The notes under the pieces are model-generated. The model was given only the letters and a program-made list of their open reading frames with translations, was not told the DNA's origin and did no database searches. Shown here one piece after another: positions 31,539 through 39,332 of a DNA stretch of 64,000 nt. Positions within the stretch are counted from its first letter, which is position 1. Each line of letters begins with the position of its first letter. This DNA comes from an uncultured Mollicutes bacterium (GTDB lineage: Bacteria > Bacillota_I > Bacilli_A > RFN20 > CAG-826): the NCBI GenBank assembly GCA_900540395.1, contig UQFQ01000009.1:1-64000 (forward strand). The letters are read 5' to 3'. A program made the position numbers and the translations under genes.

Positions 31539-32418
31539 CGTTTTTGGAAAATATACTCCATATAATACGATTATTCATCGTCTTGATCCTCGTATAAAAT
31601 TTTTTGCTCTTATTGCCTTAATGGTAATGTGTTTTTTGCCATATGGTAATTATGCAAATCGTTTTATTGTTTTAGGTATTTTAGGTTTAATCATTGTTGC
31701 GATTATGATAATTGGTAAAATTTCACCATTATCGATATTTTCAAGTTTAAAATCCCTTTGGGTAATGATGATCTTTTTATTAATTATCTTTGTTTTTGTC
31801 CAGCAAGGTGTTGATACATCATCTCTCCATCCAATGATTGTTTTCCCTAATGGCTATACGATTTATTGGGAAGGTCTTTTTCAAACTCTGCATGTCTTTT
31901 TTAGACTCATTTTGATGATTTGTTTAACTTTAATCTTAACTTCAACCACCGCACCAATGGATATAACTTATGCTTTAGATTGGTACTTATATCCACTTAA
32001 ACTTGTAAAATTTCCTACTCAAATTATTACAATGATTATTTCTTTAGCTTTAAGATTTATTCCAACCTTACTTGATGAATCACAAAAGATTATGAAAGCC
32101 CAAAAAAGTAGGGGTGTTGATTATAATCGTGGTTTTTTATCTAAAAAGATTAAATCAATTACTACTTTAATTGTTCCTTTATTAGTAAGCTGTTTTTCAA
32201 GAAGTGTTGAACTTTCTTTAGCTATGGATGCAAGAGGATATGACCCTTATGGCAAAAGAACATCATATAAATTATTAAAATTCCATACTCGTGATAGCAT
32301 CTCTTTAATTATTGTTTTATTAATTATGGCTTTATTTATTACACTTTGTGCTTTATCTAGTTTCTACCCTGGATTTGATAATTTCTTAAAATTATTCTTT
32401 GGTATTGAGGCTTTTTAA
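31531..32418 (+). CDS. ecfT: ECF transporter transmembrane subunit EcfT
   Basis: The membrane scaffold joining EcfA1/A2 to S components such as the one at 25824. About six to eight hydrophobic segments flank two coupling helices with the Ala-Arg-Gly-type motifs: A-Q-K-S-R-G-V-D (~residue 190) and A-M-D-A-R-G-Y-D-P (~231). The N-terminal H-R-L-D-P-R-I-K-F is typical. At 295 residues it is slightly long. Its last base is the first base of truA's ATG. Confidence 0.95.
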   Translation: MSNVFGKYTPYNTIIHRLDPRIKFFALIALMVMCFLPYGNYANRFIVLGILGLIIVAIMIIGKISPLSIFSSLKSLWVMMIFLLIIFVFVQQGVDTSSLHPMIVFPNGYTIYWEGLFQTLHVFFRLILMICLTLILTSTTAPMDITYALDWYLYPLKLVKFPTQIITMIISLALRFIPTLLDESQKIMKAQKSRGVDYNRGFLSKKIKSITTLIVPLLVSCFSRSVELSLAMDARGYDPYGKRTSYKLLKFHTRDSISLIIVLLIMALFITLCALSSFYPGFDNFLKLFFGIEAF

Positions 32419-33155
32419 TGAAATATAAGATTGTTTTTAGTTATGATGGGAGTGCTTTTTTAGGTTATGCTAAGCAGCCTAATTTAAAAACAATCCAGGG
32501 CGAACTTGAGAAAAATTTATCTTTAATTTTAAATGAAAATATTATTTTAAGTGCCAGTGGAAGAACAGATAAAGGGGTGCATGCTCTTAATCAAGTGGCT
32601 TCTTTTTCAACCACTAAAAAGATAGAAAACCAAGATAAATTTCTTCATTCAATAAATAAATTATTAAATGAAGAAATATACGTTAAAAAGATATCTAAAG
32701 TTAATGAAAATTTTGATGCCCGTTTCTCTGCAAAGAAAAAAGAGTATCATTATTTAATTAATCTAGGTGAATTTAATCCTCTTTTAAGAAAATATGAACT
32801 TTTTATCAACAATAAAGAGTTCGATTTAATAAAATTTATTGAAGGATCGAAATTATTTATTGGTGAACATAACCTTATGAATTTTTGTTCTAAAGACGAC
32901 GATAAAGACGGATTTATTCGCACAATTTATGATATTAAAGTTGTTAAAAAGGGAAAGAAAGTAGTAATTAAAATGAGTGGCAATGGTTTCATGCGTTATG
33001 AAGTTAGAAAGATAATTGGAACCTTAATTTATTACGCTGAAAGCAAAATTAGTATAGAAAAAATAAGATATTACTTAGAAAATACATCTAAAAGGGATAT
33101 TGTTCCTTTTACTGCTAGTCCAGTAGGCCTTTATTTATTTAAAGTTTATTACTAA
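32418..33155 (+). CDS. truA: tRNA pseudouridine synthase A
   Basis: Makes pseudouridine at positions 38-40 of tRNA anticodon stems. The catalytic motif A-S-G-R-T-D-K-G-V-H-A-L-N-Q-V-A is at ~residue 46 with the nucleophile Asp. Other marks are Y-D-G-S-A-F-L-G-Y near the start, F-D-A-R-F-S-A, M-N-F-C-S and G-N-G-F-M-R-Y-E-V-R near residue 192. 245 residues is normal. Last gene of the ECF operon; its stop overlaps the convergent DUF3737 gene by four bases. Confidence 0.96.
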   Translation: MKYKIVFSYDGSAFLGYAKQPNLKTIQGELEKNLSLILNENIILSASGRTDKGVHALNQVASFSTTKKIENQDKFLHSINKLLNEEIYVKKISKVNENFDARFSAKKKEYHYLINLGEFNPLLRKYELFINNKEFDLIKFIEGSKLFIGEHNLMNFCSKDDDKDGFIRTIYDIKVVKKGKKVVIKMSGNGFMRYEVRKIIGTLIYYAESKISIEKIRYYLENTSKRDIVPFTASPVGLYLFKVYY

Positions 33156-33997
33156 TTAGTTTCGATTATTTTAGCTTTATTAGGATATTTGGAATCATTA
33201 GTAATTATTAAATGATTAACTTTTTTAACTTTAATTTCGCCTTTATATGGATTTTTAATTGATTCGATTGAAGAAGTAATATCAGCTTTTACATCACTAT
33301 ATTCAAAAGCTAAGTCGCATCCTTCCATCGTGCAATTAATTAACTTAAGTTTTTTACAATAGCAAAATGGTTGTGTACCAGTGATAGTACAATTTATAAA
33401 AGTAAGATTTTCAGAATACCAGGCTAGATATTCTCCTTTAACAATAGAGTTTTTAATGGTTACATTTTTTGCATGCCAAAAGCAATCCTTTGTATCTAGT
33501 TTGCTATTTTCTATCACCACATTTTTTGTATATTGAAAAGAATATTTTCCACTAAATTCAAGATTTGTAAAATGAATATCTTTAGATTCAAAAAAAGCAT
33601 ACTCACTTACAAGTTTTACATTTTTACCTAAGATTTGTGAGGTTTTCCAACCAAATTCAGGGGAACTAATAGTTAAATCATTTAAAGAAACATGTTCACA
33701 TTCTCTAACTGCTTTAATACCATTTAAGGTAGAAGAATTGATTTTTATGTTTTTTGAATACCATAAAGCAGCACGAGAATTTTCGGTAAATGTTGACCAA
33801 TTTATTGTCACATTCTTATCGTGCCATAAAGGATAGCGCAAATCAAAAAAGCAATCATCGATAATAATATTTTCGCTTTCTTTTAATGCTGACTCGCCAT
33901 CCTCTTTGCCTTTAAAAGTGCAAGAAAATAAGTGCAAATCTTTAGAAGCGTATAAATCTCTTTCGTTTGGAAAACTCTTTTCTTTAATTTCTATCAT
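33152..33997 (-). CDS. DUF3737 family protein (right-handed beta-helix)
   Basis: About 280 residues built of short repeats of roughly 20-25 residues with the pattern (K/E)-N-(I/V)-x-I-x-x-(S/C)-x-(F/L), typical of a parallel beta-helix. Examples are S-K-N-I-K-I-N-S-S, T-K-N-V-V-I-E-N-S-K and A-K-N-V-T-I-K-N-S-I. Trp-His/Tyr pairs recur before them (L-W-H-D, F-W-H-A, A-W-Y-S). This matches DUF3737, whose function is unknown. I start at the ATG at 33997, five bases after AAAGGTGG; ATG at 34000 is equally open. Cytoplasmic, no signal peptide. Confidence 0.8.
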   Translation of the reverse strand: MIEIKEKSFPNERDLYASKDLHLFSCTFKGKEDGESALKESENIIIDDCFFDLRYPLWHDKNVTINWSTFTENSRAALWYSKNIKINSSTLNGIKAVRECEHVSLNDLTISSPEFGWKTSQILGKNVKLVSEYAFFESKDIHFTNLEFSGKYSFQYTKNVVIENSKLDTKDCFWHAKNVTIKNSIVKGEYLAWYSENLTFINCTITGTQPFCYCKKLKLINCTMEGCDLAFEYSDVKADITSSIESIKNPYKGEIKVKKVNHLIITNDSKYPNKAKIIETN

Positions 33998-34136
33998 CAT
34001 TACCACCTTTTGCAAAAAATATTATAGTGTCAATTAATTTGGTCTGCAATTTATTTGTCACTTTGTCAGTTATTTTAATAAATATTTAAGATATTTCAAT
34101 TGCTTTACACGTCCTTAAGCATTTAAAATTCTTTTA

Positions 34137-34156
34137 TACTACTTAATTAAGTAGTA
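34137..34156. promoter_or_regulatory. Perfect 20-bp palindrome in the yebC leader
   Basis: Half-site TACTACTTAA is followed directly by its complement. It lies about 15 bases before the AAAGGAG site of yebC and could be an operator or a hairpin in the leader. Confidence 0.5.
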
Positions 34157-34187
34157 AAATTGTTTCGTTAAAGGAGATTTTTTTATT

Positions 34188-34892
34188 ATGGGAAGACACT
34201 TCGAGGTTAGAGCTGCATCAATGGCTGCTACAGCAAAGAAAAAAAGCGCCATTTATATGAGAGCATCCAAAGAAATTTATATGGCTGCTAAAAAAGGTGT
34301 TCCTGACCCTAATTCAAATCTTGCTTTAAGAGCTGCAATTGATAAATATAGAAAACAATGTCCAAAAGACGTTATCGATAGAGCAATTAAAAAAGCACAA
34401 GGTGGCGAAGCAACAAACTATATTGAAGGAAGATATGAAGCTTATGGACCAGCTGGAACTTATTTAATTATTGATACCTTAAGTGATAATTCAAATAGAG
34501 CATTAGTTAACGTTAGAACAATTATCACTAGAAAAGGTGGACATTTAGGTGATGTTTCTTACAATTTTGAACAAGTTGGTGTATTAGATTTTAAATTTGA
34601 TGGAACAGAAGAAGCACTTGAAGAAATTTTAGTTTTAGGTGATGTTGATGTTAAAGAAATTACTTTAGAAGATGGAATTGCTGAAGTAATTGTTGATCCA
34701 AGTTCATTTGATAAAGCTAAAGCTGTTTTACAAGAAAACGGCGTAAGCGATTATGAGTTTGCTGAAGTTACCATGAGAGCAAACGATAATGTTACTCTTG
34801 AAGGCGAAGATTTAACTAAATTTAAAGAATTACTTGATATGTTAGATGATTGTGAAGACGTTCAAAACATCTATCATAATGTTGATTTATAA
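34188..34892 (+). CDS. yebC: YebC/PmpR family protein
   Basis: 234 residues with the family's three domains. The N-terminal basic helices contain K-K-S-A-I-Y-M-R-A-S-K-E-I and N-L-A-L-R-A-A-I; the middle has Y-E-A-Y-G-P-A-G-T-Y-L-I-I and S-D-N-S-N-R-A; then R-K-G-G-H-L-G-D-V-S-Y. Known as a transcriptional regulator and, in recent work on some members, a translation factor that relieves proline stalling. The N-terminus MGRHFEVRAASM shows the shorter YeeN-like form rather than MAGHSKW. Strong AAAGGAG site. Confidence 0.93.
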   Translation: MGRHFEVRAASMAATAKKKSAIYMRASKEIYMAAKKGVPDPNSNLALRAAIDKYRKQCPKDVIDRAIKKAQGGEATNYIEGRYEAYGPAGTYLIIDTLSDNSNRALVNVRTIITRKGGHLGDVSYNFEQVGVLDFKFDGTEEALEEILVLGDVDVKEITLEDGIAEVIVDPSSFDKAKAVLQENGVSDYEFAEVTMRANDNVTLEGEDLTKFKELLDMLDDCEDVQNIYHNVDL

Positions 34893-34924
34893 TTAAATAA
34901 GTATTAATTAATGGAGGTCCTTTT

Positions 34925-35149
34925 ATGGAAGCAAAAGTTGAAAAAGCCACTCCTAGAAAAAAGGTCTATCATTTGAAAAAAGTTGACGGAGAGTGGCAAG
35001 TAATTTTAAGAGAAGGTGAAAAAGTAATTAAAAAGTTTAAAACCAAGGATGAAGCAATGGCTTATAGTGAAGCTCTTGCTGAAAGACAAGGTGGAACTCT
35101 TCTTGTTCACGCATCAAAAGGCAAGAACAAGGGCAAGTTTATGAAATAA
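34925..35149 (+). CDS. DUF2188 protein
   Basis: 74 residues, basic. The DUF2188 pattern is clear: V-Y-H-L-K-K-V-D-G-E-W-Q-V, then F-K-T-K-D-E-A-M-A-Y-S-E-A-L-A, and L-L-V-H-A-S-K-G at the end. Function unknown; the fold is small alpha/beta. GGAGG lies just before the ATG. It sits between yebC and yqeY, 32 and 71 bases away, probably on the same transcript. Confidence 0.85.
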   Translation: MEAKVEKATPRKKVYHLKKVDGEWQVILREGEKVIKKFKTKDEAMAYSEALAERQGGTLLVHASKGKNKGKFMK

Positions 35150-35220
35150 ACTTCTTAAATCTTTAAAACCTATTTAATTAAAAGATTAATATTTTTGTTT
35201 GCGCAAAAAGGAGTAAATCT

Positions 35221-35643
35221 ATGTTAATAGATACTATTAAAAAAGAAAATTTATTAGCCCTTAAAAATCATGATGATGCTTTAAGAGCTGTTTATAGTAT
35301 TTTGATTTCTAAATATAATCTTGAAGGATATGAAGCAAAAGCTAGTGGAAAAGAAATTGGTGATCCTGAAATGATTAAAATTATTCAAAAAACTTTAAAA
35401 GAACTCGACGAAGAGAAATTATCTTTTCAAAAGGGCGGTCGTGAAGATAAAGTTAACGAGATAATTCGCCAAATTAATGCGATTTCTTCATATTTACCAA
35501 AAATGATGAGTGAAGAAGAAATAAAAGCAGTTATTTTATCACTTGATGACAAATCAATTCCTTCTGTTATGAAGCATTTTAAAGCAAATTATGCTGGAAA
35601 ATGTGATATGGGGCTTGTCAATAAAGTACTTAAAAGTTTATAA
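35221..35643 (+). CDS. yqeY: GatB/YqeY domain protein
   Basis: 140 residues, all helical, as in YqeY. The N-terminal half includes the usual L-R-A-V-Y-S-I-L-I; the second half Q-K-G-G-R-E-D-K-V-N-E-I-I-R-Q-I is typical, as is S-Y-L-P-K-M-M-S-E-E-E-I. YqeY resembles the tail domain of GatB that contacts tRNA, but its own role is not settled. Start ATG at 35221 with AAAGGAG. The 30-bp palindrome after its stop and tRNA-Trp follow immediately. Confidence 0.92.
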   Translation: MLIDTIKKENLLALKNHDDALRAVYSILISKYNLEGYEAKASGKEIGDPEMIKIIQKTLKELDEEKLSFQKGGREDKVNEIIRQINAISSYLPKMMSEEEIKAVILSLDDKSIPSVMKHFKANYAGKCDMGLVNKVLKSL

Positions 35644-35672
35644 TTTTAAAGCCTTTTAAAAGGCTTTAAAAT
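35643..35672. repeat. Perfect 30-bp palindrome between yqeY and tRNA-Trp
   Basis: Each half is 15 bases: ATTTTAAAGCCTTTT and its complement, with no spacer. It starts at the last base of the yqeY stop and ends three bases before the tRNA. It probably works as an AT-rich terminator or processing site. Confidence 0.75.
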
Positions 35673-35675
35673 CTT

Positions 35676-35749
35676 GGGAGTCTGGTTCAATGGTAGAACA
35701 GCGGTCTCCAAAACCGTTGATAAGGGTTCGATTCCTTTGACTCCCGCCA
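35676..35749 (+). tRNA. tRNA-Trp (CCA)
   Basis: A 74-base cloverleaf with encoded CCA. Acceptor GGGAGTC pairs with GACTCCC, the anticodon loop CTCCAAA carries CCA, and the T arm has GGTTCGATTCC. It reads UGG only, consistent with TGA as stop in this genome. Confidence 0.95.
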
Positions 35750-35763
35750 TATTAGAACGACAT

Positions 35764-35810
35764 GTCTGATACATTCTTAGTCGCTGACTAGGGGTGTGCA
35801 GACTTTTTTT
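35764..35810 (+). terminator. Terminator of tRNA-Trp
   Basis: GTCTG-ACA-TAGTC on the left and GACTA-TGT-CAGAC on the right pair with small bulges around loop GCT, followed by seven Ts. Confidence 0.8.
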
Positions 35811-35904
35811 GATTTTAGGCTTAAATGGCCACTTTTTAAATTTACGCCGTTGTAATAGTTGAAGCCGAAATCTCTAAAATTCATCAAAAAACCATCATTT
35901 TTAG

Positions 35905-36414
35905 GGCTCACGGGGTCCTGGCAATGTTTATAATTCGACATTAGAGGCTGTTCTTGGCGGAGTACAAACGTTTAGAAATCCAGCATTAGTTAACGTTCTT
36001 TATAAATTAGGATTTATAGAAAACTATGGTACAGGTCTTCAAAGAATTAGAGAAGCTTATGAAAATGAAGAATTGAAACCGGAATTTAAAGTTATTGATA
36101 GATATTTCTTCTTAACATTGCCTAATTTAAATAAAAATAGTTATTCTTTTGATGCTAATGATGCTAAAAATGATGCTAAAAATGATGCTAAAAATGATGC
36201 TAAAAATGAAACTCAAAAAACTTTAGAAGAAGAGATTATTGATTTAATAAAAAATAATAACTCGATCAGCAAAATTGAGATGGCTATGAAAACAGGAAAA
36301 TCTAAGGCTACTATTGAAAGATTATTGAAACGCTCAAAAGTTATTAATCACGTTGGGCCAAAGAATGGCGGCCATTGGGAAATAGTAGACGAAAACAAAC
36401 AATCCGAGTCATAA
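35905..36414 (+). pseudogene. AlbA_2 regulator paralogue, lacking its N-terminal half
   Basis: The frame is open from 35905 after an in-frame TAG. It matches the C-terminal part of the regulator at 3722: T-L-E-A-V-L-G-G-V-Q-T-F-R-N-P versus T-L-E-E-V-L-A-G-Q-Q-S-F-R-N-P, then L-G-F-I-E-N-Y-G-T-G-L. A linker of four N-D-A-K repeats (12-base DNA units) and a winged helix ending G-G-H-W-E-I follow. The AlbA_2 domain and first half are missing and the left edge has no start signal. A start at 36073 could still express the wing domain alone. Confidence 0.8.
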
Positions 36415-36522
36415 TTTTAATATGGAGATAACGGTGTTTTAGTTGATTCAATAGATTTAGATGTTTTAAACCCAATATATATTTATTGTTTTGGAATAGC
36501 TGGAATTGTCGTTTATTTACTT

Positions 36523-36900
36523 TTGATTATTTTAGCTATCGTTTTTATAAAAAAAGACGTCGATTTAAATTATGTATTTGGTTATAGAACACCATTTGCT
36601 CTTTCATCAACAAAGAAATGGAAATGGGCAAATCATATTTTTATGAAATGCCTAATTATTGGAGAACCAATCTTTTTGATAATTCATATTGTTATATTTA
36701 CTTTATCAGTGGTTTTTTCTTGGTTCTTTTTATGGACAATACTTACTATGGTTATAGGACTTATCTATTTTATTCCTATCGTTTTATATATTGAGATATA
36801 TGGTCGTATAAAATTTAAAAATGATGTAGATAAGCCTATTGAATCTCTAATAGAAAATGAGCAATCCAAAAAACAAGATATCGATGATTATTGGAAATAA
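36523..36900 (+). CDS. SdpI-like membrane protein, N-terminus uncertain
   Basis: The core motif F-G-Y-R-T-P-F-A-L-S-S-T-K-K-W-K-W-A-N matches the SdpI family, whose Bacillus member gives immunity to the SdpC toxin. Two further helices follow (~47-67, ~70-91) and the C-terminus is charged. TTG at 36523 would cut the first helix in half. The frame is open back to 36421 and reads a full helix there (Y-C-F-G-I-A-G-I-V-V-Y-L-L-L), but without ATG, GTG or TTG. The gene may have lost its start when the neighbouring paralogue was truncated. Confidence 0.65.
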   Translation: MIILAIVFIKKDVDLNYVFGYRTPFALSSTKKWKWANHIFMKCLIIGEPIFLIIHIVIFTLSVVFSWFFLWTILTMVIGLIYFIPIVLYIEIYGRIKFKNDVDKPIESLIENEQSKKQDIDDYWK

Positions 36901-36929
36901 ATTCACAATTGTAAATTTGTAGTATTTAA

Positions 36930-37042
36930 AAGTTGCCGTTGTTGTCATTGTAATGGTGTACAATGTATCAAAAGCGTAGTATGTAGGCAACTTATAACTA
37001 ATATTTTTATACGAAGTAATGGTGTTAAAATTAATAATATTT
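36930..37042 (+). ncRNA. Candidate structured RNA element
   Basis: An outer stem AAGTTGCC (36930-36937) / GGCAACTT (36986-36993) encloses a hairpin CATTGTA (36946-36952), loop ATGGTG, TACAATG (36959-36965). A terminator follows at 37043. The layout of closed structure plus terminator could be a small RNA or an unknown leader element. No family match is recognised and no promoter was identified. Confidence 0.35.
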
Positions 37043-37065
37043 GCTCGAGAAATCGGGCATTTTTT
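37043..37065 (+). terminator. Intrinsic terminator
   Basis: GCTCGA, loop GAAA, TCGGGC (one G-U), then A and six Ts. It ends transcription from the SdpI gene or from the structured element. Confidence 0.75.
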
Positions 37066-37161
37066 CATTCACAAGATTTTCATCATTTATTAAGACTAAA
37101 GAATTGTTTGAAAACGTTTTCTCATTGAGCGTTATTTGAAAAAGTAGTTAAATATAAATAG

Positions 37162-37252
37162 GGAATGAAGTCTCCCTAGATTATTATCTAAACTGCTAAT
37201 TAGGCTGATGACTTCTACAACTGCTTTGTTGTAGGGATCATTGGCTTTTTTA
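37162..37252 (+). promoter_or_regulatory. Fluoride riboswitch (crcB motif) with terminator platform
   Basis: The aptamer matches the known fluoride consensus: GGGAATGAAGTCTCCC, then AAACTGC, then GGCTGATGACTTCTAC (37162-37218), compared with GAUGAGGCC...AACUGCC...GGCUGAUGGCCUCUAC of the well-studied Thermotoga form. The 3' part of the aptamer (37205-37222) also forms the left arm of a terminator with 37229-37246, followed by six Ts. Binding of fluoride would hold the aptamer and let transcription proceed. The aptamer match and the mutually exclusive pairing are both visible. Confidence 0.9.
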
Positions 37253-37283
37253 TAGCAAGGCAGAGCTCTAGGAGGTACTTCTT

Positions 37284-38507
37284 ATGGTTTATCTTTCAAT
37301 AGGTTTAATTCTTGTTTTTGGCTTTTTGATAGGTTTTTTGCTTGAGAAAATCCATATTCCAGGCTTCATCGGAATGATTGTTCTGGGTGTTTTGTTAGGT
37401 CCGACTGTTTTAAATATAATCGCACCAGAGTTGCTATCTATCTCTTCGATTCTAAGGCAGATCGCATTGGTTGTCGTCTTGACTAGAAGCGGACTAAATC
37501 TTGATTTTCGTGAGCTTAAAAAGGTAGGAAGATCTGCAATATTGATGTGTTTTGTCCCAGCAACTTTTGAGATTGTAGCTGTTGGAGTCGCATCTCACTT
37601 CTTGCTCAATCTCCCATGGTTTGAAGGCTTTTTATTAGGCTGTGTCTTAGGTGCTGTTTCTCCAGCTGTCGTATCACCAAGAATGATCAAACTTATACAA
37701 GGTGGATACACCAAAAAATCAATTCCCCAGATAATCTTGGCAGGTTCTTCAGCAGATGACACTTATACAATCATTCTTTTCTATGCTTTCTTGGGCATAG
37801 TACAAAATGGGGAATTCAATGCTGTTTCAGTTGGTTTGATTCCAGCGACGATAATTTCAGGAATTGCTCTTGGAATAATGATAGGGATTGCTCTTATCTT
37901 CTTTTACAAAAAGACAAATTTTCCATTAGCAATCGATGTCTTGGTATTCTTTGGCATATCACTTTTGCTTTTAGGAATGGAGGAACTTCTAAAACAATAT
38001 TTCGATATTTCTTCCCTTCTAGCTATCATGGTCATGGGAATGGTGGTTCTCTTTAAGTTGCCAAAGAAAGCCAAAGAATTATCGAGAGGATATGATGGGA
38101 TTTGGAAGTTCTTTGAAATAATACTTTTTGTCCTTGTTGGAGCTGCTGTTGATTTTAAATACATCATCGAGAGTGGTGGATTTGGAATTTTGGTATTGGT
38201 AATAGGATTAATATTCCGCTCGGTTGGTGTTTATATTTGCATATTAGGAACAGGCATGAATTGGGAAGAGAAGTTATTTTGCGTTTTCGCATATTTACCT
38301 AAGGCAACCGTTCAAGCTTCTATTGGAGGTATAGCCTTATCGATGGGACTACCATGTGGAGGAATCATTCTCGCCGTGGCTGTTTTGACTATTGTTATAA
38401 CTGCTCCAATTGGTGGATTCTTGATAGACATAACCGGTAAGAAATGGTTAGAAAAAGTTGAGCCCGTTGAGACAGATGACAATGAAGTAATAAGCTCTAC
38501 AGTTTAG
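37284..38507 (+). CDS. Cation/proton antiporter (CPA family), fluoride-controlled
   Basis: A 407-residue membrane protein with about 12 helices in the CPA fold. It starts with I-G-L-I-L-V-F-G-F-L-I-G-F-L-L-E-K, then G-F-I-G-M-I-V-L-G-V-L-L-G-P. The unwound helix region is S-P-A-V-V-S-P, followed by S-S-A-D-D-T-Y-T-I, the double-acidic site of this superfamily. Antiporters annotated as Na(+)/H(+) recur behind fluoride riboswitches, so a fluoride-detoxifying role is likely; the actual ion is not shown by sequence. A perfect AGGAGG site precedes the ATG. It uses ATC, GTC and CTC more than its neighbours, suggesting transfer. Confidence 0.88.
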   Translation: MVYLSIGLILVFGFLIGFLLEKIHIPGFIGMIVLGVLLGPTVLNIIAPELLSISSILRQIALVVVLTRSGLNLDFRELKKVGRSAILMCFVPATFEIVAVGVASHFLLNLPWFEGFLLGCVLGAVSPAVVSPRMIKLIQGGYTKKSIPQIILAGSSADDTYTIILFYAFLGIVQNGEFNAVSVGLIPATIISGIALGIMIGIALIFFYKKTNFPLAIDVLVFFGISLLLLGMEELLKQYFDISSLLAIMVMGMVVLFKLPKKAKELSRGYDGIWKFFEIILFVLVGAAVDFKYIIESGGFGILVLVIGLIFRSVGVYICILGTGMNWEEKLFCVFAYLPKATVQASIGGIALSMGLPCGGIILAVAVLTIVITAPIGGFLIDITGKKWLEKVEPVETDDNEVISSTV

Positions 38508-39332
38508 GAAAGCATCGCCAGGCTTTGAATTGATAGAAATTCTCCCTTTTGCCATATAAACAACGATTAAATCAACACTTTGTTGGTGTGTCGTTTATCT
38601 AGTAAAGGTTTTGTTTTGATAGTAGGGGTGTCGTTTTATATCAAAGCGATAGCACAAAGACATCTTATAACTATTTTTTTGATAAAGGTAAAAACATTTA
38701 TGATGATAACTTAGAAATATAACCTACATTCTCAATTGGCGTTTCTACATTTTGTTGTTGACATTGACACTCACTTAATAAAAACTTTACTTTATATAAT
38801 AGCAATCGAGTAAAGAATGACTTATATACTTCTGATAATTTATTCTAATCAATTTTAATTTTGATATAGATTGCTTATTTTAAAACTGGAAAAACTGTTC
38901 AACCATTAGTGAATAAAATTAATAAAAAAATCACAAATTGATTTCTATATTCTTACTTTTCTCACATAAAATAGAAAAAGTACGATAGTTATCGTATTTT
39001 TATTAAATCTTAAATATAGCCAACTTTAAAATTTAATTTTTAATATTTTGTTTAATTGTGCACTAGATAATTTACGCAAGTTTTAACTGAACTTAATTTA
39101 AACGATTAAATATATGAAAGAAGAGAAGATTGAGACAGCAATCTTTCTTAGTTCATAGATTTTTCTAAATTTACCAAAAAGCGTGATAATCATCATATCT
39201 TCCTCATTAGTATTAAGAAAGTATTAAGATTTTATTTTCGAAAATTAATATCTATTTTGTCGTAGCTATAATTTCTTACGGCGATATTCTTCTGCAAATC
39301 GTCAAATATTTGAAATTTTAGGGGTTTAAACA
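38508..39332. other. Long intergenic region before the repeat lipoprotein
   Basis: 825 bases without a credible gene. It holds two imperfect direct copies of GGTGTCGTTTTAT (near 38589 and 38625), the hairpin at 38981, a small stem AAGATTG/CAATCTT at 39126-39145, and a TATAAT at 39267-39272 that could be the -10 box of the lipoprotein gene. Confidence 0.5.
38981..39002 (+). terminator. Orphan intrinsic terminator
   Basis: TACGATA, GT, TATCGTA, followed by five Ts. It may be the distal end of the antiporter transcript. The CGAT...ATCG core resembles those at 11762 and 19022. Confidence 0.6.

Noticed and set aside
35905..36900. Prophage or integrative element at tRNA-Trp
   Set aside because: No integrase, no repeat of the tRNA 3' end was found by eye, and only remnants are present.
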